Assembly: GCA_964374095.1 (NCBI GenBank)
Contig: CAYJXJ010000014.1
Location: forward strand, 1-45,153
DNA: 45,153 bases
Source: CAYJXJ01 sp964374095
Lineage (GTDB): Bacteria; Elusimicrobiota; Elusimicrobia; UBA1565; UBA9628
Direction of reading: 5' to 3'
Part shown: positions 1 through 7,817 of the stretch, piece after piece
Position numbering within the stretch: position 1 is the stretch's first letter
Layout of the letters: each line of letters starts with the position of its first letter
Made by a program: the position numbers and the translations under genes
Notes under the pieces: generated by a model
The model's database searches: none
Seen by the model: the letters and a program-made list of their open reading frames with translations, nothing else
What the model was told of the DNA's origin: nothing

Positions 1-730
1 GCTTGATCTCGGCCGGGTCGGTTTCGCGCTTGCCCGAGGTGCCCATGAATAGGGGCGCCTTCGGAGGCATGATCGTGATCGCCTCGACCGCCCTCCGAAG
101 GGCTTCTTTGCAGGAAGAAAAAGCACCGGTGTGGTAAGGACCCTCGACCTTCAACAAGCGAATCTTGAGCTGCCAGCCATTGTCCCGGGCCTGGCGCTGG
201 AGTTCCTCCAGCGCCGCCATCGTCCCGCCGGCTACGCCGCGGCCGATGGTGTTGTGCAGGGCCAAGGAGACCCCCGGAACCGCGTTGATCTTCTCGGTGA
301 AGTCGGGGAGGAAATCGGTGGCGAGGGCCGCCAGGCCCATGGGTTGGGCGAAGCCGCGGCACACCGCGGCGAAGGCCTCGGCGCGGGCGCGGATGAAGCG
401 CCCGGAGTCTTCGACGCTCAGGGCCCCGGCGGCCACCAGGGCGGCCACGATGCCCATGGAGTGGCCGACGGCGCCGTCGAGCTCGATGTCCGGGTGCGCG
501 GCTTTATAGGCGAACCAGTGGCCGAGGTGATGGGCGTGGATGGCGCGCTGGGCGTTGCGGGTGAGGGCCAGCTCGGCTTCCGGCATTTCGGTGCTGACGC
601 CCTCCAAGTCCGCGCCCAAGCTGGGTTTGAGGCGCTCGAGTATGCCGCGCGCCGCGGGGAGGGTCCAGAGGCGGCGGCACATGCCGGTCTCTTGCACGGA
701 CTGCCCCGCGAACATGACGCAGTATTTCAT
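1..730 (-). CDS. fabD: Malonyl-CoA:ACP acyltransferase (FabD/AT), 3' end off the window
   Basis: This gene would load malonyl (or another acyl) units from CoA onto an acyl carrier protein in the cytoplasm. About 243 residues are visible, against roughly 310 for FabD, and the frame is open to the left edge. I see the N-terminal FAGQS (family GQGxQ, residues 8-12), the nucleophile elbow GHSMG with Ser91, an RARAEAF stretch in the place of the usual substrate-binding Arg region, and GPYHTGAF near residue 200 supplying the catalytic His. The ATG at 730 overlaps the stop of the upstream PlsC-PPTase gene (ATGA), so translation is probably coupled. It is the last gene visible of the type II synthase operon. 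AT is clear; whether it serves housekeeping or specialised synthesis is inferred from the neighbours. Confidence 0.88.
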   Translation of the reverse strand, partial: MKYCVMFAGQSVQETGMCRRLWTLPAARGILERLKPSLGADLEGVSTEMPEAELALTRNAQRAIHAHHLGHWFAYKAAHPDIELDGAVGHSMGIVAALVAAGALSVEDSGRFIRARAEAFAAVCRGFAQPMGLAALATDFLPDFTEKINAVPGVSLALHNTIGRGVAGGTMAALEELQRQARDNGWQLKIRLLKVEGPYHTGAFSSCKEALRRAVEAITIMPPKAPLFMGTSGKRETDPAEIK

Positions 731-2115
731 GAGGTCATGAAGCTGTAGGCGACCCAGCGGCCGGAGTGGGAGAGCGAGACCCCCCAGTCCTGGACCGCCC
801 CGCGCCAAAGGACCTTGGGCACGCCGCCGATCTCGGTGAAGGCCAGGACGGCCGGCGAGGGGATGTCGTCGGAGGACTCCTGGATCAGGCGCAGGCAGCC
901 CTCGCGGGCCGCGTCGGAGGGGTCGGCTCCCTCGGGGAGGGCTTCGACGCGCCACGAGACGTCGCCGGACTCGTCGGCGTCGCCCACCGAACCGCCCCGC
1001 AGGACCGCGATGCAGTGGATCTTGTCGTCGTCATCGTCGGTGAATCGAAACGAGACCTCCAGGCCCGACGGCAAATAGAGCGCCCGCCGGCGGAAGAGGT
1101 CGGCCTCGATGAGGGCGAAGCCCGCGTCGGGAAGGCGCAGGCCGGCTTGGCCCAGGGCCTTGGAGCAGGCCTCCTTAGCCGCCATGAAGCGCCAATAACA
1201 GCGGCGCCGCTCTTCAGGCGCCTGAGCGGCGAGAGTGGCGGCCTCCCGGGGAGTGAGGACGCGCTCGACCGCTTCGGGATCGGGCTCCTCCTCGACGCCG
1301 CCGTCGGCCCGGGAGAGGTCGACGATGTCGTTGCCCGAGCAATGGCGCGCCAATCCCGCGTCGGAGAACCAGCGGTCCTGGAGCGAGCCGAGCACGCCGA
1401 AGAGCCGCTCGGCGAGGGCCCGGGAGGAGCCCTCGTGGGGGGGCTTGAGGGCGCTCACATGCATGCGGAAGGTCTCGCCTGACGCGGGGTAGGCGGTGGC
1501 CCCGAACTGGCCCTCGCCCCGCACGTAGACGCAGAGAATCATCGCGTCCGGGACGCGCTGGGCGAGCCTCGCGAGGAACTCCTTGGGCCGGGAGGCGTCG
1601 AACCAGCCGGAGCGCGAGCGGGTGGCTTCGGGGAACACGAAGATGGTTCCGCCCTCCTCGAGGACCCAGACGCACTTCTCGAAAGCCTTCTCCCGCCACG
1701 CCACGGAGACCGGGTCGTCGCCGCCCCGGAGGAAGGGGATGCAGCGGCATAGGTAAAGGAAGGCGCGCACCACCCTCCTCTTGAGGGGCCCCCCGACCCG
1801 ATAGTAGTTCGTGTGCTCGGGCGTCGACCAGGGCAGGCGCCGGCGCTCGAAGACCCGCCAGATCGGAAAGGCCGCCCAGAAGATGAGGAAGGAGTCGACC
1901 AGGGTGAGGTGGTTGGCGGCCAGGATGACGGGCCCCGGGTGGGAGTCGATGAGGCGCCACACCTCGCGCCGGAACTCGCCCAGGCCGCGGAAGCGATAGC
2001 CGTAGCGCCAGCGCCCCGCCAAGGCCAGGTAGGCGTAGGTGCACGGCACCGCCGCGTCGCTCAGCGCGCGCTGGCGCCGAAGCGCTCGGATGTCCGCTTC
2101 CGACAGCGACGTCAC
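727..2115 (-). CDS. PlsC-type acyltransferase fused to 4'-phosphopantetheinyl transferase
   Basis: A 462-residue two-domain protein. Residues about 40-250 match 1-acyl-glycerol-3-phosphate acyltransferases: NHLTLVD gives the HxxxxD catalytic motif (His69, Asp74), and FPEATRS (161-167) stands where FPEGTRS is usual. Residues about 255-460 match the 4'-phosphopantetheinyl transferase family: GNDIVD (261-266) and WRFMAAKEACSKALG (308-322) carry the magnesium and CoA-binding motifs. The C-terminal half would put the phosphopantetheine arm on a carrier protein; the N-terminal half would move a finished acyl chain to a glycerolipid. The start is GTG, 8 bases after the stop of the ACP-like gene, without a strong Shine-Dalgarno. 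AGPAT and PPTase functions are both known from polyunsaturated fatty-acid synthase systems, though not in this exact pairing as far as I know. Confidence 0.85.
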   Translation of the reverse strand: MTSLSEADIRALRRQRALSDAAVPCTYAYLALAGRWRYGYRFRGLGEFRREVWRLIDSHPGPVILAANHLTLVDSFLIFWAAFPIWRVFERRRLPWSTPEHTNYYRVGGPLKRRVVRAFLYLCRCIPFLRGGDDPVSVAWREKAFEKCVWVLEEGGTIFVFPEATRSRSGWFDASRPKEFLARLAQRVPDAMILCVYVRGEGQFGATAYPASGETFRMHVSALKPPHEGSSRALAERLFGVLGSLQDRWFSDAGLARHCSGNDIVDLSRADGGVEEEPDPEAVERVLTPREAATLAAQAPEERRRCYWRFMAAKEACSKALGQAGLRLPDAGFALIEADLFRRRALYLPSGLEVSFRFTDDDDDKIHCIAVLRGGSVGDADESGDVSWRVEALPEGADPSDAAREGCLRLIQESSDDIPSPAVLAFTEIGGVPKVLWRGAVQDWGVSLSHSGRWVAYSFMTS

Positions 2116-2123
2116 GCGGCCGG

Positions 2124-3041
2124 CTAGGCCGCAGGCGCGGCCAAGGCCTGTTCGGCCTTGGCCAGGGTCGCTTCCAAAAGCCGGGCGACGTCTCCGCAGC
2201 GGGAGCTCTCGACGGGGGTGCGCGAGCCGGCCCCCCGCGCCAACTCCTCGGAGACGCGCAGCTTCTGCTGCATGAGTTTGAGCCGGGTCTTGACCTGGCC
2301 TTCCTCGGAGCGCAGGGACGCCACGCGGGCGGGGTCGTCGGAGGTCGTGACGCCCTTGAGCTTGTCGTTGACGATCCTGAGCTCATCGGCGAGGTGCCCC
2401 ATGGCGGCGCGGTCGGCGGCGTGCTCCTTCTCGCGGGAGGCCCCCAGGGCGGCGGGGTCGGCGAGGAGCTTGGCGTAGTCCCGGGCTTGGGCGACGAGGC
2501 TCTTGAGGTTGGCGGCGGCGTCGGCGCGGTCGGCGGGCGGCGCCTTTTCCAGGCGGGCCAGGGTCTTGGACAGGGCGTCGTTGAGCTTGGTGCCGTCGCC
2601 GGAGGCCACGATGCAGGCGTAGGAGGCCACGCCCTGGAGGTAGCCGGCGTCGCGCTTCATGTGGCCGAGGTCCATGAGCATCCTGACCGAGAGGCCCGCG
2701 GTGGCGGCCACGGCGTCCTGGCCCTCGAGAATTCTCAGCTTCCCGAGTTCCCCGTCCTCCAGGCGGAAGTCGGAGTCCGAGCCTTCGACCGTGACGCGGC
2801 GGGTCTTGCGGGTCAGGAATTGCCGTTCGATGGACATGGTGATGTCGGCGAGGTTCGAGGATTCGATCCCCATGCCGACGATTTGGCCGAGGTAGGGGGT
2901 GTTGGCGTCGGCCTTGGACCAGTTGCCCTCGTTGGTGGCGTATTTCTTGACGCCCGCGATGATGCGGCGTTGTGCGTCGTCGGGGGTGATGGTGTTGAGG
3001 TCCACCGCCTCGACCGTCGTTTCCTTGCGCTTGAATGCCAT
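2124..3041 (-). CDS. Putative non-canonical acyl carrier protein with long helical C-terminal extension
   Basis: A 305-residue protein with no family I recognise over its full length. Residues about 15-78 look like an acyl carrier protein: a first helix, then GMGIESSNLADITMSIERQF (57-76). From E60 this lines up residue for residue with the classical ACP helix II signature (D-S-L-D-x-V-E-x-V-M-x-I-E-x-x-F). Ser61 takes the place of the phosphopantetheine-bearing serine, but the usual DSL is ESS. The remaining 225 residues are charged, Ala-rich and mostly helical, probably partly coiled coil. The start is firm: AGGAGG lies 7 bases before the ATG. It sits between the ketosynthase and the PlsC-PPTase gene, where an ACP is otherwise missing. 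The gene call is firm; the carrier role is inference. Confidence 0.6.
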   Translation of the reverse strand: MAFKRKETTVEAVDLNTITPDDAQRRIIAGVKKYATNEGNWSKADANTPYLGQIVGMGIESSNLADITMSIERQFLTRKTRRVTVEGSDSDFRLEDGELGKLRILEGQDAVAATAGLSVRMLMDLGHMKRDAGYLQGVASYACIVASGDGTKLNDALSKTLARLEKAPPADRADAAANLKSLVAQARDYAKLLADPAALGASREKEHAADRAAMGHLADELRIVNDKLKGVTTSDDPARVASLRSEEGQVKTRLKLMQQKLRVSEELARGAGSRTPVESSRCGDVARLLEATLAKAEQALAAPAA

Positions 3042-3053
3042 GGTTTCCTCCTG

Positions 3054-4367
3054 CTAGTCTCCGTTCCAACGTTTGAACATCAGGCAACCGTTGACGTCGC
3101 CGAAGCCGAATGAGGCTTTGATCGCGTAGTCCAGCCGCTTCAACAGGCCCGCGTGCGGGATGCTCTCCGCCACGGGTTTGATCTTGGGATGAACTTCCTC
3201 GCAGTTGATCGAGGGGTGGACGTAGCCTTGCGAGAGCTGGTCGACGACCGCGACGCACTCGAGCGCTCCCGCGGCCCCCAGGGTGTGGCCGATCATGGAC
3301 TTCGTCGATTGGATGATGGGGAAGTGCTGGGCATCGAGCTCGAGGGACCGGAGCCAGCTGGCGACCTCTTGAGGATCGGCCGAGGTGGATGTGAGGTGGC
3401 CGTTTATTAGAGAGATATGGCGCGGCTCGACACCCGAGTCCTTCACGACCTTGCGGATGCAGCGCACGACCCCTTCCGGGTTGGGGAAGGTCATGGTGCC
3501 GCCGTCGCGCTGGCCGCCCGAGTTGCAGGTGCCCGCGAGCACTTCGGCGAGAATCACGGCACCGCGGCTCCGGGCGTGATCGAGCTCCTCGAGCCGAAGG
3601 ATGCCCGCGCCGCTGCCGGGGACGAAGCCGCAGGCCCCGGCCCCGAGCGGCTGGGAGCCCTTCTCGGGCATGTCGTTGTAGCGCGAGCAGAGGACGTCGC
3701 GCATGGCGTCAAACCCCGCCCAAATGCCGAAATGCGCCCCCTCGGCGCCGCCGACGTACATGGACCGCGCCATCCCGAGCCGGATGGCGTTCATGCCCTG
3801 GACGACGGCCTCGGTGCCGGTGTTGCAGGCGGAGCTGTTGGTCGTCGTCGGGCCGCCGAGGCCCAGGAACCGGCCCACGGCCACGCTGACCGAGCTTCCC
3901 ATGACCTTGGGGACGATGTCGGCCCCCATCGCCAGGGGGCCGCGGCCGGGCTCGGCGTCGGGAGCTTCCCGCATGACCGGGCTGAGCTCATCCAAGATCG
4001 CGTCCATCCCGCCGATGCCGCAGCCGATCACGGCGCCGGTGTCCCAGTCCACCGGGCTCGACCGCAGGGAGCCCGCCGGGTCGACGTCGACGCCCGAGGA
4101 GCGGGCGCATTCGATCGCCGCCATCGCGGCGTAGACCATCGCCTCGCCGAGCTTGGCCAATTCGGCCTCGGGAAGGACCTTCAGCGCGTCTTCCTCATCG
4201 AGCGGGGGAACTCCGCCGATCTGCGAGGCGAAGTTGAGCCTGCGCAATTCCTCGTGATGGCGTATGCCCGAGCGGCCCGCCCGCAGGGCCTCCCGGTAGG
4301 CCGCCAGCCCCACGCCGTTGGGGGCGATCACGCCCAGGCCGGTGACCACCACGCGGCGGAGGCTCAT
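3054..4367 (-). CDS. fabF: 3-oxoacyl-ACP synthase II (KAS II / FabF-like ketosynthase)
   Basis: A 437-residue condensing enzyme that extends an ACP-bound acyl chain with malonyl-ACP. Visible are VVVTGLGVIAPNG at the N-terminus, the nucleophile SSACNTGTEA (Cys181), the first His in NGHLTSTSAD (His324; the usual HGT is HLT) and KSMIGHTLGAAGALE with Lys356 and His361. The frame is open for another 120 residues upstream, but that part only shadows the dehydratase gene. The ATG at 4367 forms an ATGA overlap with the FabZ stop and begins the normal FabF N-terminus. It is one of two condensing enzymes in the operon (the other is KAS III). No separate chain-length factor is visible. Confidence 0.93.
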   Translation of the reverse strand: MSLRRVVVTGLGVIAPNGVGLAAYREALRAGRSGIRHHEELRRLNFASQIGGVPPLDEEDALKVLPEAELAKLGEAMVYAAMAAIECARSSGVDVDPAGSLRSSPVDWDTGAVIGCGIGGMDAILDELSPVMREAPDAEPGRGPLAMGADIVPKVMGSSVSVAVGRFLGLGGPTTTNSSACNTGTEAVVQGMNAIRLGMARSMYVGGAEGAHFGIWAGFDAMRDVLCSRYNDMPEKGSQPLGAGACGFVPGSGAGILRLEELDHARSRGAVILAEVLAGTCNSGGQRDGGTMTFPNPEGVVRCIRKVVKDSGVEPRHISLINGHLTSTSADPQEVASWLRSLELDAQHFPIIQSTKSMIGHTLGAAGALECVAVVDQLSQGYVHPSINCEEVHPKIKPVAESIPHAGLLKRLDYAIKASFGFGDVNGCLMFKRWNGD

Positions 4368-4855
4368 TCCATCCCCTCCGAGTCCTTGGCGGCCCAGGTG
4401 CCGGAGGTCCTGCCCTCGAAGACCGTTTCGCCGTCCTTGGGTCCGCCGGACAACCGAATCTCCACGACGTTGACCAGCGTGCCGCCCCGGAAGCCGCCGT
4501 CCCTCCCAAAGCTCGCCTGGGCGAGCACCTTGTCGCCCGGCCGCACCGCGCGCTTGAAGACCCCGCTTTCGATCCCGGCGAAAAAGGCCGGCCTCCGGGC
4601 GAGCTTCTCGGGGGGCATCGCGAGCCTCATGTGATAGAGGCCCCAGGCATGTATGCCAACCTGTGCGGCCATCTCGATGAGCTTGACCCCGGGGACCACG
4701 GGGTTTCCCGGGAAGTGGCCGGCGCAATCCTCATCCTTCCAAGTATACTCAGCGAGGATGCGCTTGTCATCGACTTCGAGGATGCGGTCGACGAAGCGCG
4801 CGGGGGGCCGCTGGGGCAGCAGGTCGAGCAGTTCCTGGGGGGTAAGGCCGGTCAA
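4364..4855 (-). CDS. fabZ: 3-hydroxyacyl-ACP dehydratase (FabZ-like hot-dog protein)
   Basis: A 163-residue single hot-dog enzyme that dehydrates 3-hydroxyacyl-ACP. The catalytic segment CAGHFPGNPVVPGVKLIEMA is intact, with His47 and Glu61 in the usual spacing. It is slightly longer than typical FabZ (about 145-150) because of a C-terminal tail (GGPKDGETVFEGR onward). The start is TTG, overlapping the stop of the reductase gene by four bases (TTGA); the stop overlaps the ketosynthase start (ATGA). A paralogue of identical length with Tyr in place of the catalytic His lies at 43797-44288, at the other end of the window. Confidence 0.92.
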   Translation of the reverse strand: MTGLTPQELLDLLPQRPPARFVDRILEVDDKRILAEYTWKDEDCAGHFPGNPVVPGVKLIEMAAQVGIHAWGLYHMRLAMPPEKLARRPAFFAGIESGVFKRAVRPGDKVLAQASFGRDGGFRGGTLVNVVEIRLSGGPKDGETVFEGRTSGTWAAKDSEGME

Positions 4856-5675
4856 AGGATCATCCCCCCGTCCACGGCGACGACCGCGCCGTTGATGTAG
4901 TCGCTCTCGATGAGGTGCCAGACGGTCTCGGCCACGGCCTCGGGCGAGCCGAAGCGGCCCAGGGAGATCTGGCCGCGGATCTTCTCCTTCATCCCGTCCG
5001 TGAGCTCCGCGGTCATGGGGGTCTCGATGAAGCCCGGGGCGACGGCGTTGACCCGCACCCCGCGGGGCCCGAGTTCCATGGCGAATTGCCGGGTCAGCTC
5101 CTCGAGGGCGGCCTTGGAGGCCCGGTAGAGGGCCGAGCCGGTCAGGGCCTTGCGGGCCAGGACCGAGCTCACGTTGACGATGCAGCCGGCGCCGGCCGCC
5201 ATCATCTCCTTCCCGAACATCTTGATCAAGAAGGCCGGCGCCTTGAGGTTTGTCGCAATGATCGTGTCGAAGGAGGATTCTTGGATCATGAGGCCCGGCT
5301 CATGGGGCTTGTCGACGCCCGCATTGTTAACGAGAACATAAGGATCGCCTTGCTCAAGGACGGCGGCGGGGTGGGGCGGGAGGCCCACCACCCCCCGGGG
5401 GTGAGCCGTAAACGGAAAGGAGCCCGGGATTTGACCCCAAAATGACACCGCCGCNNNNNNNNNNGGCGGGCCTGACGCCCCTCCTCGCCGCTGAGGTCAG
5501 CCTTCACGGTAAAGGACCCGGGGATTTCACCCGATAAGGACTCGGCGGCCCGCTTGTTTCCGTTGTAATGGAGGCACAGCTTCAGCTCCCCGCCCGACTT
5601 CTCGTGGATGGCCTTGGCGACCGCCCGGCCGATGCCGCCGGAGGCTCCGGTGACCACGGCCATATCGCGGCTCAC
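4852..5675 (-). CDS. fabG: 3-oxoacyl-ACP reductase (FabG-like SDR), interrupted by an assembly gap
   Basis: A short-chain dehydrogenase that reduces 3-oxoacyl-ACP with NADPH. The N-terminal part shows VVTGASGGIGRAVA (nucleotide-binding TGxxxGxG). After the gap come VLVNNAG, the catalytic VNVSSVLA with the following YRASK (YxxxK), and the C-terminal VAPGFIETPM and INGAVVAVDGG of FabG. The run of 10 N at 5455-5464 breaks the gene, and the sequence on the two flanks is an error-rich repeat of itself, so the native gene is almost certainly whole (about 245 residues). The GTG at 5675 is taken as start; an in-frame ATG at 5663 is an alternative. It lies 55 bases after the KAS III stop, a spacer filled by a palindromic repeat. 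Confidence 0.88.
5455..5464. other. Assembly gap (10 N) inside fabG with duplicated flanks
   Basis: Read on the minus strand, the stretch before the gap (GGTGAAATCCCCGGGTCC, continuing to CAGGCC) and the stretch after it (GGTCAAATCCCGGGCTCC, continuing to GGCCTCCC) are the same sequence with scattered substitutions and small indels. The protein shows it too: GEIPGSFTVKAD before and GQIPGSFPFTAH after. The two contig ends therefore overlap, and the N run stands for a negative gap joined across low-quality ends. Confidence 0.85.
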
Positions 5676-5680
5676 GAGTT

Positions 5681-5715
5681 ATCCCCATGACGTGGAACGT
5701 TCCAAGCGCGGTGGA
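5681..5715 (-). repeat. Palindromic interspersed repeat, copy 1
   Basis: A 35-base element centred on TGGAACGTTCCA, in the spacer between the KAS III and KR genes. Its reverse complement matches 11019-11053 at 31 of 35 positions, including CTTGGAACGTTCCACGT without mismatch. The outer parts (ATCCCCAT and GGTGGA) make a longer imperfect dyad. Only these two copies were found by eye in the window. Confidence 0.65.
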
Positions 5716-5730
5716 AAAGCCGCCGGAGGC

Positions 5731-6735
5731 TCACTGCGCCTCCATGCAGCCGCCGCCCCAGGCCAGCCCCGCGCCCAGAACCGCGTAAACGATGCGGTCG
5801 CCTTTATGGAGGCGCTCGAGGTTCTGGGCGACGGCCGAGGGGCAGCCCGCGGCCGCGATATTGCCCTGGAGGTGGACATTGCGCAGATGGCGGTCCTCCG
5901 GCAGCTTGAGGTGGTGGAGGATTGAGTTCTGCATCACGAAGTTGGCCTGGTGCGTGACGGTGTAGGCCTCCTCGGCGTAGAGGCCCTTCTCGTGGGCGAT
6001 GGCCTCGAACATCTCGCAGGTCTTGCGGATGGAGAACTCGCGGACCAGCCCCCCGTTCTGGTTGAAGTGGCCGAGTGAATCGATCGTGATCTCATCGGCG
6101 TTGGCGGGATCGGTCCCGAAGATCATGGGTTCGACCTTGAGCCGGCCCTTGTGCTTCGTGGAGACCACTTGGGCCGCGGCGCCGTCCCCGAAGATGTAGC
6201 CGTCGATGGACCCGCTCGAGTAGTCGGTGCGCGTGGTGTAGGCCGAGGACTGGACGCAGAGGACGAATTCGGGCATGCGGTCGGGCCGCGTGTCGGCCAG
6301 GACCTGCATGTGCCGGGCGAAGCTCGAGCAGGCGGCGTTCATCTCGCAGTGCGGGCCGGCGCCGACGCCCAGTTCCTTGGCGATGAGGCTGGCCGTGGAG
6401 GGGATCGCCTCGTAGGGGGTGTCGCTGTTGGCGATCACCATGCCGATCTTGCCGGGTTTGACCCCGGCCTGCGCCAGCGCCGCCCGCGCGGCCTTGGCTC
6501 CCATGGTCACGGGGGTGTTGCGGTGGGCCCGGGCATGCACGACGGCCTGCTGGGGGTCCTTGTTCTTGGTCTTGAGGATGTACTCGGGCGTCAGCACCGA
6601 GTACCGCCGGTATATCCCCAGGCGGGAGTCCACCCAATCGGGACCTTTCTCCAGACCCACTTCCTTGTGGAGGAAGTCGTTGGTGAGCGCGTTGGGGGGC
6701 AGGTCCCAGCCCATCCCCAGGATGTGCAGGCTCAT
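5731..6735 (-). CDS. fabH: 3-oxoacyl-ACP synthase III (KAS III / FabH-like)
   Basis: A 334-residue thiolase-fold condensing enzyme that usually starts chains by joining an acyl-CoA with malonyl-ACP. The full Cys-His-Asn triad is visible: NAACSSFA (Cys136), THQANFVMQ (His262) and GNIAAAG (Asn292), plus GDGAAAQVV and a glycine-rich C-terminus (LGAGLAWGGG). The reading frame extends 93 codons upstream but only shadows the reductase gene. The ATG at 6735 overlaps the upstream stop (ATGA) and starts at the normal FabH N-terminus. The N-terminal 40 residues are less standard than in housekeeping FabH, which fits a specialised starter unit, but the substrate cannot be read from sequence. Confidence 0.9.
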   Translation of the reverse strand: MSLHILGMGWDLPPNALTNDFLHKEVGLEKGPDWVDSRLGIYRRYSVLTPEYILKTKNKDPQQAVVHARAHRNTPVTMGAKAARAALAQAGVKPGKIGMVIANSDTPYEAIPSTASLIAKELGVGAGPHCEMNAACSSFARHMQVLADTRPDRMPEFVLCVQSSAYTTRTDYSSGSIDGYIFGDGAAAQVVSTKHKGRLKVEPMIFGTDPANADEITIDSLGHFNQNGGLVREFSIRKTCEMFEAIAHEKGLYAEEAYTVTHQANFVMQNSILHHLKLPEDRHLRNVHLQGNIAAAGCPSAVAQNLERLHKGDRIVYAVLGAGLAWGGGCMEAQ

Positions 6736-7712
6736 CCTCCCGAGATCGCCTCCCCGCCGTCGACGCGTATGACGTCCCCGTTGGCCCAATTGAAACCGGG
6801 GAGGCATAGCGCGTGGACGGCCTCGGCCACGTCTTCGGGCGTGGTCAAGCGGTGGAAGGGATTGCGGAGGCGCGCCTCCGCCTTCATCAAGTCGAAATTG
6901 GGTATGGCGTTTCCCGCCGGGGTGTCGGTGATGCCGGCCTGGAGGATGAGTGAGCGCGCGCCGTAAGGCGCCAGTTCCAGAGCCATGGCGCGGCAGGCTG
7001 ACTCCAGGGCGCACTTGGCGGCCGAGACCGCGGCGTAGCCGCGCCAGGCCACTTGGTTTCCTTCGGAGGTCATGGCGATGAGCCGCGCGTCGCGGGTCAG
7101 CAGTCCGTCCTTCAGGAGCTCGCGGCCCCAGAGCAGGTAGTCGTAGCCCATCATCCAGATGGTCCTCCGGAGGTCCTCCTCGGAAAGGAGGTCCTCCTTG
7201 TAGGGGATGCGGGAGTCGGCGACGGTGTAGAGGGCGTCGGCCTGCATCTCGTGAAAGGCGGAATTGACCGCCTTCTTGAGCAGCTCCGGCGAGACGCTCA
7301 CACTTTCACGAGATAGAGCTTCCGACAAGGCCCTCAGGGCTTGGCCCTTGAAGTCGGGGGTTTTTTCCTCGACTAACAGTTTGCACGCCCCGGCGGCTAT
7401 TGAGTGCATGAAGAGCTGGAGCTTGCCGCCGCCGGCGCGCGCGGCTACGCTCTCAAACACCGCGCCCCGCTCTTCCTGGTCGAAGAGGTTGGCGTTATGG
7501 GTGATCAGTTCGACCCCCTGGGCGCGGATCTCCTCGAAATGGGGCCGGATCACGGTCTCGACCAGGCCTTCCTTGTCCCGGTGGCCGATGATGAGGTTGA
7601 GGCCCGCCCGCGCCAGGCGCTTGGCCGTGGCCAGGCCGAAGCCGGAAGAGCCCCCTAGGATGAGGCCCCAGAGCCCCTTGCCGCGGAAATAGCCCTCAGC
7701 CGAAGGAATCAT
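6732..7712 (-). CDS. Enoyl-ACP reductase-like SDR (FabI-like)
   Basis: A 326-residue SDR. It has a GGSSGFGLA nucleotide-binding loop (20-28) and the catalytic pair Tyr226 and Lys233 in YAAVSAAK. The Tyr-x6-Lys spacing is that of FabI-type enoyl-ACP reductases, unlike the Tyr-x3-Lys of ketoreductases. It is longer than FabI (about 260) because of an insertion around residues 110-190 (FHEMQADALYTVADSRIPYK region), a feature of FabV-like or longer ER relatives; I cannot settle the subfamily. It would reduce the trans-2-enoyl intermediate with NAD(P)H, so the pathway can make saturated segments. It is the first gene of the operon, with a TATAAT box just upstream. Confidence 0.75.
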   Translation of the reverse strand: MIPSAEGYFRGKGLWGLILGGSSGFGLATAKRLARAGLNLIIGHRDKEGLVETVIRPHFEEIRAQGVELITHNANLFDQEERGAVFESVAARAGGGKLQLFMHSIAAGACKLLVEEKTPDFKGQALRALSEALSRESVSVSPELLKKAVNSAFHEMQADALYTVADSRIPYKEDLLSEEDLRRTIWMMGYDYLLWGRELLKDGLLTRDARLIAMTSEGNQVAWRGYAAVSAAKCALESACRAMALELAPYGARSLILQAGITDTPAGNAIPNFDLMKAEARLRNPFHRLTTPEDVAEAVHALCLPGFNWANGDVIRVDGGEAISGG

Positions 7713-7726
7713 GCTTTTACGGAAGA

Positions 7727-7732
7727 ATTATA
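7727..7732 (-). promoter_or_regulatory. Candidate -10 box of the synthase operon
   Basis: On the minus strand a perfect TATAAT lies 14 bases before the ATG of the enoyl reductase gene. No good -35 hexamer stands 16-18 bases further upstream (the region is GC-only). The predicted transcript would have a leader of less than 10 bases. Confidence 0.5.
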
Positions 7733-7817
7733 CCTTAAGACGCGCGGCGGCGGGCATTGATGCGGGTCAAAGTCAAAGCTCAAAGCTTGGCACCTAACAG
7801 GTTAAGGATGCCGGGCG

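Noticed and set aside
131..748. Plus-strand open frame of 205 codons at the left edge
   Set aside because: It is antisense to the acyltransferase, whose minus-strand frame carries GHSMG and other family motifs; long antisense frames are expected at this GC content.
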